Assembly: GCA_963556255.1 (NCBI GenBank)
Contig: OY744605.1
Span: forward strand, 1,297,521-1,361,520
Direction: 5' to 3'
DNA from: Allolobophora icterica
Lineage: Eukaryota; Annelida; Clitellata; Crassiclitellata; Lumbricidae
DNA: 64,000 nucleotides
A program made the position numbers and the translations under genes. Shown in pieces: positions 54,320-64,000 of this stretch; within the stretch, counting starts at the first letter, position 1; each line of letters opens with the position of its first letter. A model generated the notes under the pieces. The model ran no database searches, was not told the origin of the DNA, and was given only the letters and a program-made list of their open reading frames with translations.

Positions 54320-54535
54320 ATAATTTATTAGTAGTGATTGCAAACTTATGTTCATGGTCCTCCAGCTAACCAACTTCTTCTTGTTCGCTCCACTGACTCC
54401 CTTTCTCAAGATCTTCGCTCATGGATGCTCTCTAGTCGGTTGAACCTTAACTCCTCTAAAACCCAACTCATTTGTTTTTGTACAAAGCAGGAATTATCTA
54501 AACTTGATTTCACACTTCTGTCAGCAATATAATTC
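54320..54535 (+). pseudogene. CR1/L2-like LINE RT fragment just after the active site
   Basis: TYVHGPPANQLLLVRSTDSL and RLNLNSSKTQLICFCTKQEL line up with AYVHGPPSSQLLLVQ and RLSLNSSKTQFIWFG of LINE A. The YADD itself is just outside. It stops abruptly at 54531. Confidence 0.8.
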
Positions 54536-55679
54536 AAACGGACAAAGTAAACGTAATTGTAATAATGCTCTAAGTTAAACATAAGGCAGTTTCCTAAATC
54601 GCGTCTTGAGTACTATATTGTTCTATCATACATTTTGGTATAATATTGCTGTAACATGCCAGAGTTTATAATGACAGCATTTCACGCATTATTTATTTAC
54701 TACACAACAATTATATCGAATAATATTGCTTTATTTTGGTTATCTATGCATGATACATTTGTAGTATATTACCTTGCCAGTACAGTGTACCTTTGGTGAA
54801 GCTCAGAATGGTCCCGAGTATGTATGATAGAGCATTTTACCAGTAATTACTATTCAGTGCAATTTTGCTGTAACATTACGAAAGCAGGTATGTGATTGGA
54901 TGCTAATCATACAGCAATATAATACCAACTATATGTTTAGAAAATCTACAGCTTCATAAGACAGAGCATTTAAATATTGCTTATATCTTTGAAACGGCTG
55001 CTTAAACCTGCTTGTATTTATGTCTAATGATAGAGCAAACGTTGCATTGAAGAAATTGATACAAAAAACTCAATTTTACAAAAAATCATGATAGAGCAAT
55101 ATAATTCTCAGGCGACGTCTTGTCCCTAAGGCGCAAGAGGGCTTAGCTCCAGCTACCATAAGGCATTAAAACCCAGCCGTAATTAGGTCAATTTTGAGAA
55201 AAACAGTTAACTAAGTGCTAGCAATTATGTGATGTAGCATTAGTCCATTGTTTAACAACATCATATAGCTGCAAAGGCCGTTGACGTCTGTAAAGTTCAT
55301 TAATAAAATATAACTGAATTATTATTAATTCATTTATAAAAATATTATATAATTAAAATAGTATTAATTCATTAATAAAAATATGTGATCTGAACTGGGT
55401 CCCTTTCATATATAGCATTCGTTGACAGCGTTTTAGGGGTGTCAAATATAAGCGCTTTAAAATGACTGACACGACGCCATCAATCGATTACAGCTTCCCA
55501 TGCGTAAATAACACGTCTAAAGAAAAAATGTCGCATGCCTAATATTATTTATAGCACGGGTTTTCAACGATTTAAAGGTGTCTAAAAACTGTTTAACAAA
55601 CAGGAATGATGGAAGGAGGGGATTGCTTCCTCAATTCATCATTCCTTCCTTCATTCGAATATCAGATGTAACAATCGAC
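54536..55679. other. AT-rich DNA, nothing coding
   Basis: The word ATGATAGAGCA(A)TATA recurs loosely (54830, 54957, 55030, 55088). One TTTAAAGGTGTCTAA at 55570. No gene or named repeat. Confidence 0.4.
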
Positions 55680-55962
55680 TATAAGTCCTGAGGTGTGGCA
55701 ACTGTTCCTTCTCTGTCGCTGGACCCACTGCATGGAATTGTCTTCCCCATCTATACCACCAATAGCTTCCATATGGAACATCCATTTCCTTGGTACTGCG
55801 TGGGATCCTGTTTACTAATTTCTCTCGCTCTCTGTGTTGTTCATCGTTTAAAGTCTTTTCTGTTTCCGCGAGGCTCACATGCTGAGAGCGCCTCTGAATA
55901 GTTCACACTGTGAGAAGCGCTTTATAAATTCTCAGATACCATACCATACCATACCACCATGT
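55680..55962 (+). mobile_element. CR1/L2-like LINE 3' end with (ATACC)n tail
   Basis: The C-terminus ends KSFLFPRGSHAESASE and stop. Then GAGCGCCTCTGAATAG ... AGAAGCGCTTTATAAATTC and four ATACC units. The RT part upstream is frame-shifted. Confidence 0.85.
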
Positions 55963-56110
55963 GAAGAATGCGCCAACTCTGGAACCATTTCAATCACAGC
56001 TCAAGAGCTATCTCCTTAAACAGTCAATGAATGGCATTGACTTTTTGAATTCATGTACAGCGCCCTGTCCTTCGGAATCGGCTGAGCTACTGCGCTAGAT
56101 AAATCGTCTT
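55963..56110 (+). mobile_element. Another LINE 3' end
   Basis: NAPTLEPFQSQLKSYLLKQS is a LINE RT C-terminus. The end TACTGCGCTAGATAAATCGT continues with TTATTATTAG into a trinucleotide tract. Confidence 0.6.
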
Positions 56111-56127
56111 ATTATTAGCATTGTCAC

Positions 56128-56157
56128 TACTACTGCTGCTGCTACTGCTGCTGCTGT

Positions 56158-56246
<89 letters not shown>
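56128..56246. repeat. CTA/CTG trinucleotide tract between two convergent LINE ends
   Basis: Alternating (CTG)n and (CTA)n blocks, about 120 bp. Confidence 0.95.
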
Positions 56247-56249
56247 TGG

Positions 56250-56540
56250 CTAAATATATACAGAGTGGATGAAAGTTAAGACAAGTGTCATGAACAAAAA
56301 GATGTCTTTGTAGTAATAAATGAGACCAATCAACCGAAACCAAGCCGTAATCAGATCAATATCCACAAGACAGATCGGCAGGCAGCCTATGGTGGATACG
56401 TAATTTTTAAGGGTTTTAAGTTGAGAACGAAATGGCACAAGCGACTGAGCAGAGCGCACAGACACAGGGAGAGAGTTGCAAAGAGTAGGTATAGGACTGT
56501 TCAAGACTTTTCTGAGCACTGTCTCCCTACACTGATCTCG
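56250..56540 (-). mobile_element. LINE 3' end, antisense
   Basis: On the minus strand: PTLCNSLPVSVRSAQSLVPF and RSQLKTLKNYV, a LINE RT C-terminus. It faces the copy at 55963-56110 across the trinucleotide tract. Confidence 0.6.
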
Positions 56541-57145
56541 ACAAGCATACCGCTCTTAATTAAATTTAAGATCATCATTCATTGCGGTTTGTTTTGATGT
56601 ACCATCGATTGATGTCTTGTACATCAGACACCGGCGCCACAGAAGTTACAACTACAGTAACAATTGCCTCTCATTACAGATTCTCTTAAAGTGGCGCTAT
56701 ATCTTTTATTTACAGTTACCCCTCTGAGGTTATACACAGTTCCAAAATGTTCATCTTATGTCGGATTTTACTCGAGACCCATAAAATCAAATTTGGAACA
56801 TAAAACTGCCAAGCCAACTCCTAAACCACTTGCTCACCATGTTGCCTAAGAAGATTAGTCACCCTACAGGTGTTATATACACGTGTAGCCTTACCTCACT
56901 GCACGTTAGACGAATTAGTTATCATGCCAAACTTGGCATTTCTTCGGCATTTGAGAACTGAATTTAAGAAACACGCTTACTTACTCACAGTGTCAGAACT
57001 GAACGTAGAACTAATGAAACAAGAAGTATGTGAGCTTCATGTATATTAAATTTCTAAATACATGAACACATACATGCTTGCCTTTGCCTTTACTTTAGAA
57101 ATTTGGAGCATGCAATTGTGAATACGATTACGGGGTTAACGAACG
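56541..57145. other. Unclassified DNA
   Basis: 56575-56660 shares GACACCGGCGCCACAGAAGT-like sequence with 50985-51020. No gene recognised. Confidence 0.35.
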
Positions 57146-57149
57146 ACAG

Positions 57150-57665
57150 TCACTGATTCTTCTTCTTCTTCTTCTTTCTTCTCTTCCGTCAGTGATCTGA
57201 CGATGAGGCCTTTATGAAACTTCTCCAAAGTTCTCTATTCTTGATTGTCTCGCCGATTCCGGCTAAGTCGGTGCCTTTATCCCCTAAGTCCTCCTTGATG
57301 TTGTCCATCCAGGTCTCCCTCTGGCCTCCTCTACTTCTCTTCCCCTCCACATTTCCGTGTAATGCAGCATTTGGTAGCCTCTTTTCTCCCATCCTGCTTA
57401 CATGGCCAAACCACCTGAGTCTCCTCTTCCCCATCTTTTCCACTATTGTTTCTTCTACTCCCAGCTCTTCTCTTGCTTTCTCATTTCTGATCTTCTCTCT
57501 TCTGCTTCTGCCTATGATTCTTCTTAGCCAGCCCATCTCCGCCACCAGCAGTCTTCGTTCGTCCTCCTTCCTCAAGCACCAGCATTCCGACCCGTCATTT
57601 CATGTAAAGGTTTCTTGGTCTCTTTGCCGGGTGATGACCAGTTCTCTCCCGGTAGGGTAAGGAGG
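57150..57665 (-). pseudogene. RTE-like LINE ORF2 C-terminal fragment with (GAA)n tail
   Basis: On the minus strand: ETFT then (after a stop) NDGSECWCLRKEDERRLLVA, MGWLRRIIGRSRREKIRNEK, MGKRRLRWFGHVSRMGEKRL and GQRETWMDNIKEDL. WFGHVxRM and GxRxTWMDNI are the hallmarks of the RTE/L1-group tail. The 3' side is (GAA)n at 57158-57180. The RT palm is missing. Confidence 0.78.
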
Positions 57666-58690
57666 CCGGTGGGCCTTTTGGCCTCATTCGCCCTAAGGTG
57701 TCCTTCCAGCCCCTGCCGCCTGCGTTAGCCATCCTTTTCAGGGTTCCTGGTGAGCCTGTCCACCTCGCGTGTCGCCCTAGGAGGTTCTTCGGCCACTGGC
57801 CTTCTCCCCTGATGGCATAGCCTCACCAGGCTATCCCTTACTTCGGATGTTCACCCCCCCCCCACCACGGTGAGGTGCAGGTCGGTCTTTGGGATTGATT
57901 GGCAGAGAGGAAGTCTGTGCTGCCAGTGAGATCAGCATATTGTACACAACACCGTGTATACATTAAGTTCTCAGAATAATAAGTGTAAGTGTCCCGCAAG
58001 AAGGACTTTTTCGCACCTGGTGCAGGCTCTCCCTTGTTTCTGTGCTTCCCTCAGAAGTGAAACGTCAAGGTCTGATAAACTGCTGATGACGGTCAATATT
58101 ATATCGGCAAACTGCAACAGAACATCCGATCATTAAAACCTAAGTAATTCTCTTTATATGAGAGCCATGTAAACATACAAACGTGAGAAGGCAAAAGTTA
58201 TCATTAACTTCGAGAGCCGGAAAAAGCAGTGTACTAAATATGCACACGCATGGGGCCCACGCTGACGTAGGGCCCACGCTGACATGAGACCCACGCTGAC
58301 ATGGGCCCCAGCTAACAGAGACCCTCTGAATAACATTCCACAGTGACCGAAACTTACTTAATTCACGATACAAATGGTATGCTTGTATGAATTGGCCATT
58401 ACGCTTCATTTGAAATAAGAATTTACACCATGACCATTTTGCATAAATGTTATAAATAAATGGCTACTTTGATCATAGCAACTATCGATTAATGTTCCTG
58501 TGCATTATGATAGCGGCGCTATATAAGTCATCCTATCATCGTTTATAGTTTGTATGGGACCTCTGAACGGTTCATTCTGCCAGGTTTATTTTAGCGATTT
58601 CTATACCAGTTTGTACAATCCGTCCTTCACTGTGTTGTTCGAGCCGTAGCCAACAAGCCCAAATATTCGCACATAACTGAATATATGCGA
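57666..58690. other. Unclassified; GC-rich start, then AT-rich
   Basis: 57660-57890 is C/G-rich (GGCCGGTGGGCCTTTTGGCC), perhaps the 5' part of the same RTE-like repeat family. At 58250-58315 GGCCCACGCTGACAT repeats four times. Near 58505 CGGCGCTATATAAGTC may be another LINE 3' end. Confidence 0.35.
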
Positions 58691-58800
58691 GATATGCTAC
58701 AGATACAGAAACAGACACATAGGCAGATACAGAGACCGACACAGACAGACGAACACACAGACAGACACAGATACAGAGGCAACACACAGACAGACATAAA
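58690..58800. repeat. Degenerate ACAGACACAGAT repeat
   Basis: CAGACACAGATACAGA-type words over about 110 bp. Confidence 0.75.
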
Positions 58801-59838
58801 GTTGACGAGAGGGTGTTTGTCCATAAGTAAGCGTCTAATTTTAGACGCATCCAAAACCTGCACATACAATGCTAATATTTTCACGATATATTACATGATC
58901 CCAACTCATTACTCAACTTTATAGTCAGTTTAATGACATGTGTACTGTTCTGTTGTTGATTGACTCTGGTTAACGCTTTGTGTCTCTTATTTATTTTTAT
59001 TTTTTGTTTGTTTTTTGCCTCTGGCTATCGACCAGAAGAAAGTGTCACCATATACAGCCAGAATGGTACTGGCAGGATCCCCAATTTTAGCCCCCCTCCC
59101 ACAGGTGGCCAGATACACGATTTTCACATGTACATACACTTCCATCTTAGCCATCGTGTCGATGGAGCTCTATTCCGAAATTGCCTATTTATATTTTAAT
59201 TTGCATCAAGAAAAAAGGTTTTCAACGACTCTGATCTTTCTGCAGTTATAACTATTACAATTCCGCATTTTAAGTTAAAAGGAAATAAACAATGAAGAGC
59301 ACTTCAAATATTGGAATTTATAATCGCAAATCTTTAATAGTTAAAGTTTGATGAAATTGCTTTAATTAATCGTTTGTTTCTCATGTGACTAGTTACGGTG
59401 AACGAATAGCGTGGCGCTCCTAGCGGCAGAGACGTATAACGTCGTGTTTGGGCCTACGTAACAAGCGCATGCGGTTTCTATGATGAAAATAATTATTATC
59501 TAGGGAATAAACAATTGCCTGTATAAGCAGAACATTTAGGCTGTATTGTCTATTGCCATTTAAATTACTTATTTGATTTTGAAGCTAATTTGGCATAACT
59601 TTTGCAGTGCGCAACGATGCAGCAGTGGATCACACTATGTTAACAAATCTTAGACATGACCGTTTGTGTGTGTGTGTGTTTGTGTATGTGTGTGTCTGTA
59701 GTCGTGTGCGTGTGGCTTCCTGTTGCGGAGTGTGTTGCTTTTAAGACCATCATGATGACGCATGCTTCAATTGTTGGCACTGCTTCGGCATACATCAGGA
59801 AGGTATATGTATTCCATTCTCTCTAGTCAGATTAATTG
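58801..59838. other. No feature recognised
   Basis: AT-rich sequence with a short GTGT patch at 59663-59715. No coding region recognised. Confidence 0.4.
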
Positions 59839-59860
59839 CATACATACATACATACATACA

Positions 59861-59890
<30 letters not shown>
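59839..59890. repeat. (CATA)n microsatellite
   Basis: About 13 perfect ACAT units. Confidence 0.97.
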
Positions 59891-59891
<1 letters not shown>

Positions 59892-60729
59892 GTGGCGGTT
59901 TGGCCACAAGACATGAACGAAGGAATATAATGATAGCTGTCTTAATTAATTAGCGTCTTATTCGATGGCTGGCGCTTTATAAGTGTTCGATAATAATTAT
60001 AATTACTAGTGTTGTATTTTATTTTTTTGCCAGTTTAAAGCTTCAATTAATTAATTTAATTAAGAGAACACACCGTCCGTCCAATATTTAGTGGCTAAAC
60101 ATAGGACGCCGCTTAATATAGCTGGTAGAGATTTCGATTTTGGACACCTGTATTTAAGAAGATGGTGATGGCCTACTATATAAGTATGGAGGCCTGAATA
60201 TGGTGTACGTACTAACTTATAGTCGTGCAGACCAATGAACATAGCCTTCCTATGGAGGCCAAAATAATGTCTTACGTACCGAGTTATAGCGTGCAGATAG
60301 ATGCAGATGGATTCATAGAGCCTGCCTCACGCTGCGTTGCCTATATCGTAGGGTGGCGTTACTGCACTCTGCATATACAGCGATACGGTTCTTTAGTGTC
60401 GTTAGTTAGCGATTAATACTGCACTCCGTGTGGTAGTATACGGCGAGTGATAAAGCGAGTTCCAGGTTTCGGGCAAGTTACAAATATATTTACGGACGAG
60501 AGGGCGTCCGAGAAAAGGCTAATCTGTGCGATCCCGGGTTACAGCCGAATCGATCGCTCTCGGGTGAAGGATTGAGTCCGCCGATCCGACAGGTTTGGGG
60601 CCCACCCTGCCGTTAGATCGCGAAAAGGTCTGAATCTCGATTGTTGGTAGTTTGCGGGCTGAGTATAGCTCGGGGAAAGACCGATAGTGAGAGATTGAGA
60701 GCTCACAGGTCTGTTCCGGTGGTAGCCGT

Positions 60730-60995
60730 TGGAGATACACGGGCAAAGTCCCGCTGTTGACAGTCAGAGATACACGGGCAAAGACCCGGAGATACGCGGG
60801 CAAAGACCCGGTGTTGACCGTCAGATATAAACCGGCAAAGACCCGGTGGTAGCCGTCAGAGATACACGGGCAGAGTCCCAGCTGTTGACCGTCAGAGAAA
60901 CACGCGGAAAGACCGCGCTGGTGACCGTCTCAGAGACACGCGGAAAGGCCCCGCAGTTGACCGTCTGAGATACACGGGCAAAGACCCGGTGGTGA
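60730..60995. repeat. Array of seven to eight small hairpins
   Basis: A 34-36-bp unit, GAGATACACGGGCAAAGACC then CGGTGTTGACCGTCA, repeats. In each, a short stem encloses a purine-rich loop. Stems are CGGG/CCCG, ACCGG/CCGGT and CGCGG/CCGCG, so the stem bases change while pairing is kept. Related hairpins TCGG/CCGA occur at about 60672 and 61177. Confidence 0.75.
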
Positions 60996-61974
60996 TAACT
61001 CAGTTAAAGTATCGTCCATAAAAGCTGAGCAGTGCGATCCCGAGTAACAGCAAAAACTAATCACTCTTGGGTATTGGATTGACCGCCGATTCGACAGGTT
61101 TGGGGCCCACCCTGCCGTTAGATCGCGAGCCGGTCTGACTCCCGATTGTGGAAGTTTAACAGGCTGAGTAAACCTCGGAGAGAGACCGATCGTCAGAGAT
61201 ATAGAAAACACAGGTCTGTATCGGCAAAGTGCGGAGAAACATTACGCTGGTGACGTCCGGTGAAGTACCGGAACGATCTTGTTGAAACTGTTCGATAACA
61301 TCGGGGAACAACCCGTGAATCTAAATACGCGGTATCCGGGTTTGGCTGTTTTACGCGTCATAGTTACTCCTGCGGGTTACCGGCAAATATCCGTCCGGGA
61401 GACCATCCGGACGATCCGACCGTTGTCTGTTCCAGTGTTCGGGAAAGTTCCCACGGTGGGAAGCTACACAGGTCTGTGTGCAATAACGGGGTAAACTTAC
61501 TGATATTTACCCACAGATACCGCTAGCAGAATCGAGTGTGAGTACCGAGAAACGAAGCCTACGAGTCTGTGAGCCCCCGGAAAAAGACACAACTGTTACG
61601 TTCTCTATTTTATTCAGAGAGTCAGGTTCAAGAGATACGGCTAGTGGAGTAAGGGCCCACTCTGCTGCTCAGGTCTCGAGACAGACTAATTCTGAATAGT
61701 GGGAGGACAAAAGTTGTGTAAACCGGAAAGAGATCAGACCAAGATATTCGGGTCGGGTATTCGGGTACCCAGGTCCGAAAGAGACACGTCCGCTTTACTA
61801 GCGAAATCCAGCTAGTCAGAGTCCCAGGGTGAAGTGTACGAGAGTTCCCGGTTAAAGGAACATTAACGCAGACCAAGAGTAAACGATACGAGAAAGTCCG
61901 GGTAGTCGGGTATCCAGATAGAACATATTTGCTTGTCGCAACACACAGCTCTGAGGACTGATTGAAGTGCGAGG

Positions 61975-62400
61975 TTGGGCCCCCTCGTGCGTAGGTCAGA
62001 ACAAAGGTCTGTGTGTGTAGATAGCGAAGGTTATAGAGAGAGGACCATCACTATCAGAGTGCCAAAGAGACCCGTTATCTCTCGAAGCAGAATTCATTAT
62101 TGTGAGGCCGGTATGCCGCACACGGAAACACAGCTAGAGATACGTGACAGTAAGAAGACGCGTTGCCCGATGGATACGTGTCTTCTATTACATGACGCAG
62201 AGACTCGTCATAAGTACTCCTTGTTCCCTGAACTTAGAGAACGTTTGGTGTTCCATGATAACGGCGATAGTTCAAGAGTCACGAGGTGCAGAATGGTCCG
62301 TCAAAGTTCAGACCAGGTAGAGAGGAAGAGAAAGCCCGTAACTAGGAAGGTACACAGAAAGGCAAAGACTGCTGCAGGTAAAAGATCGAACCTGTTCTGA
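61975..62400 (+). CDS. Unassigned ORF of 141 residues, weak
   Basis: The frame from ATG 61975 carries KRPVISRSRIHYCEAGMPHT, MDTCLLLHDAETRHKYSLFP and VERKRKPVTRKVHRKAKTAA, then stops. The tail is strongly basic. Another frame (62433 on) has SDAETELYSVASLSKAVNPE. The upstream sequence is not open. It may be part of an old retroelement protein or chance openness in a CpG-rich block. No homology recognised. Confidence 0.2.
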   Translation: MGPLVRRSEQRSVCVDSEGYRERTITIRVPKRPVISRSRIHYCEAGMPHTETQLEIRDSKKTRCPMDTCLLLHDAETRHKYSLFPELRERLVFHDNGDSSRVTRCRMVRQSSDQVERKRKPVTRKVHRKAKTAAGKRSNLF

Positions 62401-62672
62401 AGGACGGCCATCCTCAGGACGTTGCCCACCCGGTGACCGCGGAAGTGGCAGAGTCTGATGCCGAGACCGAGCTCTACAGTGTAGCCTCTCTTAGTAAAGC
62501 GGTAAACCCTGAACCTCCTCTGACAGGAATGGTCACTATGGACAGAGATAAGCCATTTGACGGTGACAATAGGCAAGGCAGTGACTCGGGTGGCTCCAGA
62601 CGGGTAGTGGGCTGGAGTCATCACAGGAACCCGCCCGGCGCGGCAGGGCAGGCGTCCGGGCGGCGAACGCCA

Positions 62673-62787
62673 CACATACATACATACATACATACATACA
62701 TACATACATACATACATACATACATACATACATACATACATACATACATACATACACACATACATACATACATACATACATACACAC
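62673..62787. repeat. (CATA)n microsatellite
   Basis: About 28 CATA units with a few CACA variants, at the right edge of the CpG-rich block. Confidence 0.97.
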
Positions 62788-63365
62788 ACATTGTTAGGTC
62801 CCCTTATAATTTAAAGAAATGAGCTCGGTATAGAGGTATTATTAAACACAGTTTTATTTACACAAAACAAATATGTACAGAAAATACCTTTCCCAGCGGC
62901 ACTTTTCCGTTCACAAAAGATGTACAAGCGGTAGATAGGAACGTACAACTTCTTCGACAGCTGAAGAAGTGGCACCTACAACAACTCCTGTTCTTGGAAG
63001 AAGAGTATTCTTAACATGAACCTCAGAAGATACACGATAAATAGCAGCGCTGTCGGCATCAGAGGGCAACGAGCAACGAGCTTTGAAAACGAAGGAGTTT
63101 GCCTTAGGCTCTCATATATATATAAACTCAACGTACAACTGAAGACTTAAATAACCGAAGATCAAACTGGATCGGAAACTAGAAAAGTCAAGCCCTTCTT
63201 CCCTCTCGAATTCTCTTTATGTAGCTTATGCCACTCCCTTTAAAGATCTGGTCAAGCGTAACGAGAATATCGTAGAGTAAATAGATGAGACAAGAGGGTA
63301 CGCATGTAACAACAAACATACATGCATACGTAGGCCCTACATACATATATATGTACATACTTCAA
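62788..63365. other. Unclassified, possible LTR-like segment
   Basis: TGTTAGGTCCCC at 62791, and on the minus strand a TATATATATGAGAGCC box near 63115 and AATAAAACTG near 62850, give an LTR-like order. No second copy, primer site or matching end was found, so no LTR is claimed. Confidence 0.25.
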
Positions 63366-63369
63366 GCAT

Positions 63370-63790
63370 ACATGCTTACATCAGTATCTACAACTAACAT
63401 CCAATGGCGCCACTCCTCTAAATGTTGGGCTATCTCCTTCACTTTACTGTTTCCATCCACCATCATTCAGTCCAGCAGCATCCGTCTAGGTCTTCCTCTG
63501 GTTCTCTTTCCAGCCATTCTTCCCTCCATGATAGTTCCCTGTTGGAATTCCCCTCTCAGCGTATGGCAAATCCACTTCCTCTTTCTCTCACAGTAGCCAT
63601 AACAGAAATCTCCTTTTCCAGCTTAAGCGAAACCTCCTTGTTTCTTCTATGTTAAGTCCAGCCAACATTTCCATTCTGCAACAGACTCATATCTTCTGAT
63701 ATCCTCCTTTCTGCTGGTCCATGTTTCTGATCCGTAAAACACTAGTAACTGCAACACTGTCAGTAGACACTTTTAAAACGTTGTGAACCG
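63370..63790 (-). pseudogene. RTE-like LINE ORF2 C-terminal fragment
   Basis: On the minus strand: HGPAERRISEDMSLLQNGNV, LRGEFQQGTIMEGRMAGKRT, RGRPRRMLLDWMMVDGNSKV and EIAQHLEEWRHW. EGRxxGKRxRGRPRRM is the typical tail of RTE/L1-group ORF2. Frameshifts are present and the RT core is absent. It is distinct from the fragments at 42.1 and 57.2 kb. Confidence 0.65.
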
Positions 63791-64000
63791 ACGCTATATA
63801 ATAAGTAGCTTCGCCAAATGGTTGTGTCCTTTATACATATCTTTCTTCTGGTTCTTGGTCCTCAGGCGTGGGTCAAAACGTCCGACGTCGCCACTCCTGT
63901 CGATGTTTAAATAACTACCACATACAAGACAAGGCGTGGGTAAGATGAGATTAAGATATCGGTAAAAATTGGTAACTGCTACTACTCCAGTATTTTAAAC

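Larger units (their letters stand above)
60440..62660. repeat. CpG-rich block with a 505-bp higher-order repeat
   Basis: Composition changes sharply to CpG-rich. Landmarks GTGCGATCCCG, ACAGGTTTGGGGCCCACCC, TGCCGTTAGATCGCGA and AGACCGAT occur in order at 60526, 60590, 60611 and 60678. They recur at 61032, 61095, 61116 and 61186, a period of about 505. More diverged copies of GGGCCCAC-CTGC follow near 61652 and of GGGCCCC near 61977. No family recognised. Long frames exist but conflict. Confidence 0.7.

Noticed and set aside
60730..60995. CRISPR array or tRNA cluster in the hairpin repeats
   Set aside because: No unique spacers, no A/B boxes or acceptor stems; stems are only 4-5 bp.
62788..63250. 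Solo LTR on the minus strand
   Set aside because: TATA-like and AATAAA-like words are present, but there is no matching terminal dinucleotide pair, target duplication or second copy.

Overview
This is non-coding-rich eukaryotic DNA, most likely from a marine invertebrate. The signs are many CR1/L2-like, RTE-like and R2/R4-like LINE pieces, many 8-bp-duplicating DNA transposons, very long pure microsatellites, a tRNA-derived SINE and spliced gene fragments. The species cannot be named from the sequence. There is a 200-base run of N at 50143-50342.

Layout. 1-6.5 kb: the end of a hAT-like element, a 2.8 kb long-inverted-repeat element holding a broken transposon gene, and broken LINE pieces with a perfect 60-bp fold-back. 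6.7-11.6 kb: a nearly complete CR1/L2-like LINE on the minus strand (LINE A), bracketed by a 35-bp inverted repeat. 12.2-17.2 kb: a piggyBac-like element with TTAA ends, then a cluster of short hAT-like elements, five of them with perfect 8-bp target duplications plus one more nested inside another. 18.3-27.6 kb: at least five exons of a minus-strand gene resembling the PDZ-LIM (ZASP/Enigma) family. The PDZ exon has an in-frame stop and another exon is split by a hAT element, itself interrupted by LINE tails. The introns of that gene hold a plus-strand THAP-domain first exon and an intact reverse transcriptase/restriction-like-endonuclease ORF lying between (AAT)n tracts. 27.9-31.7 kb: LINE C, minus strand. 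32.3-37 kb: an unassigned minus-strand gene with phase-matched exons and an NRF1-type promoter motif, with LINE B (plus strand) in its intron. 37-39 kb: a LINE relic with ORF1 and an 87-bp tandem repeat. 39.6-44.1 kb: microsatellites, a 1,855-bp element with 238-bp terminal inverted repeats (Ginger-like), an RTE-like fragment and 73-bp units embedded in (TA)n. 44.5-46.2 kb: a terminal-inverted-repeat element made of YY1-like repeats. 46.3-56.5 kb: a BED-like first exon, a pile of LINE 3' ends, a SINE, and GGA, CA and CTA/CTG repeats. 57-64 kb: RTE-like 3' pieces and a CpG-rich block (60.4-62.6 kb) with a small-hairpin array.

The most unusual items are the Ginger-like palindrome/iteron element, the interrupted PDZ-LIM gene, the intact RT-RLE gene inside (AAT)n, the covarying hairpin array near 60.8 kb, and the conserved LINE 3' stem-loop that overlaps the stop codon of the ORF and is also carried by a tRNA-SINE. 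All family assignments rest on motif recognition by eye, with no database search.
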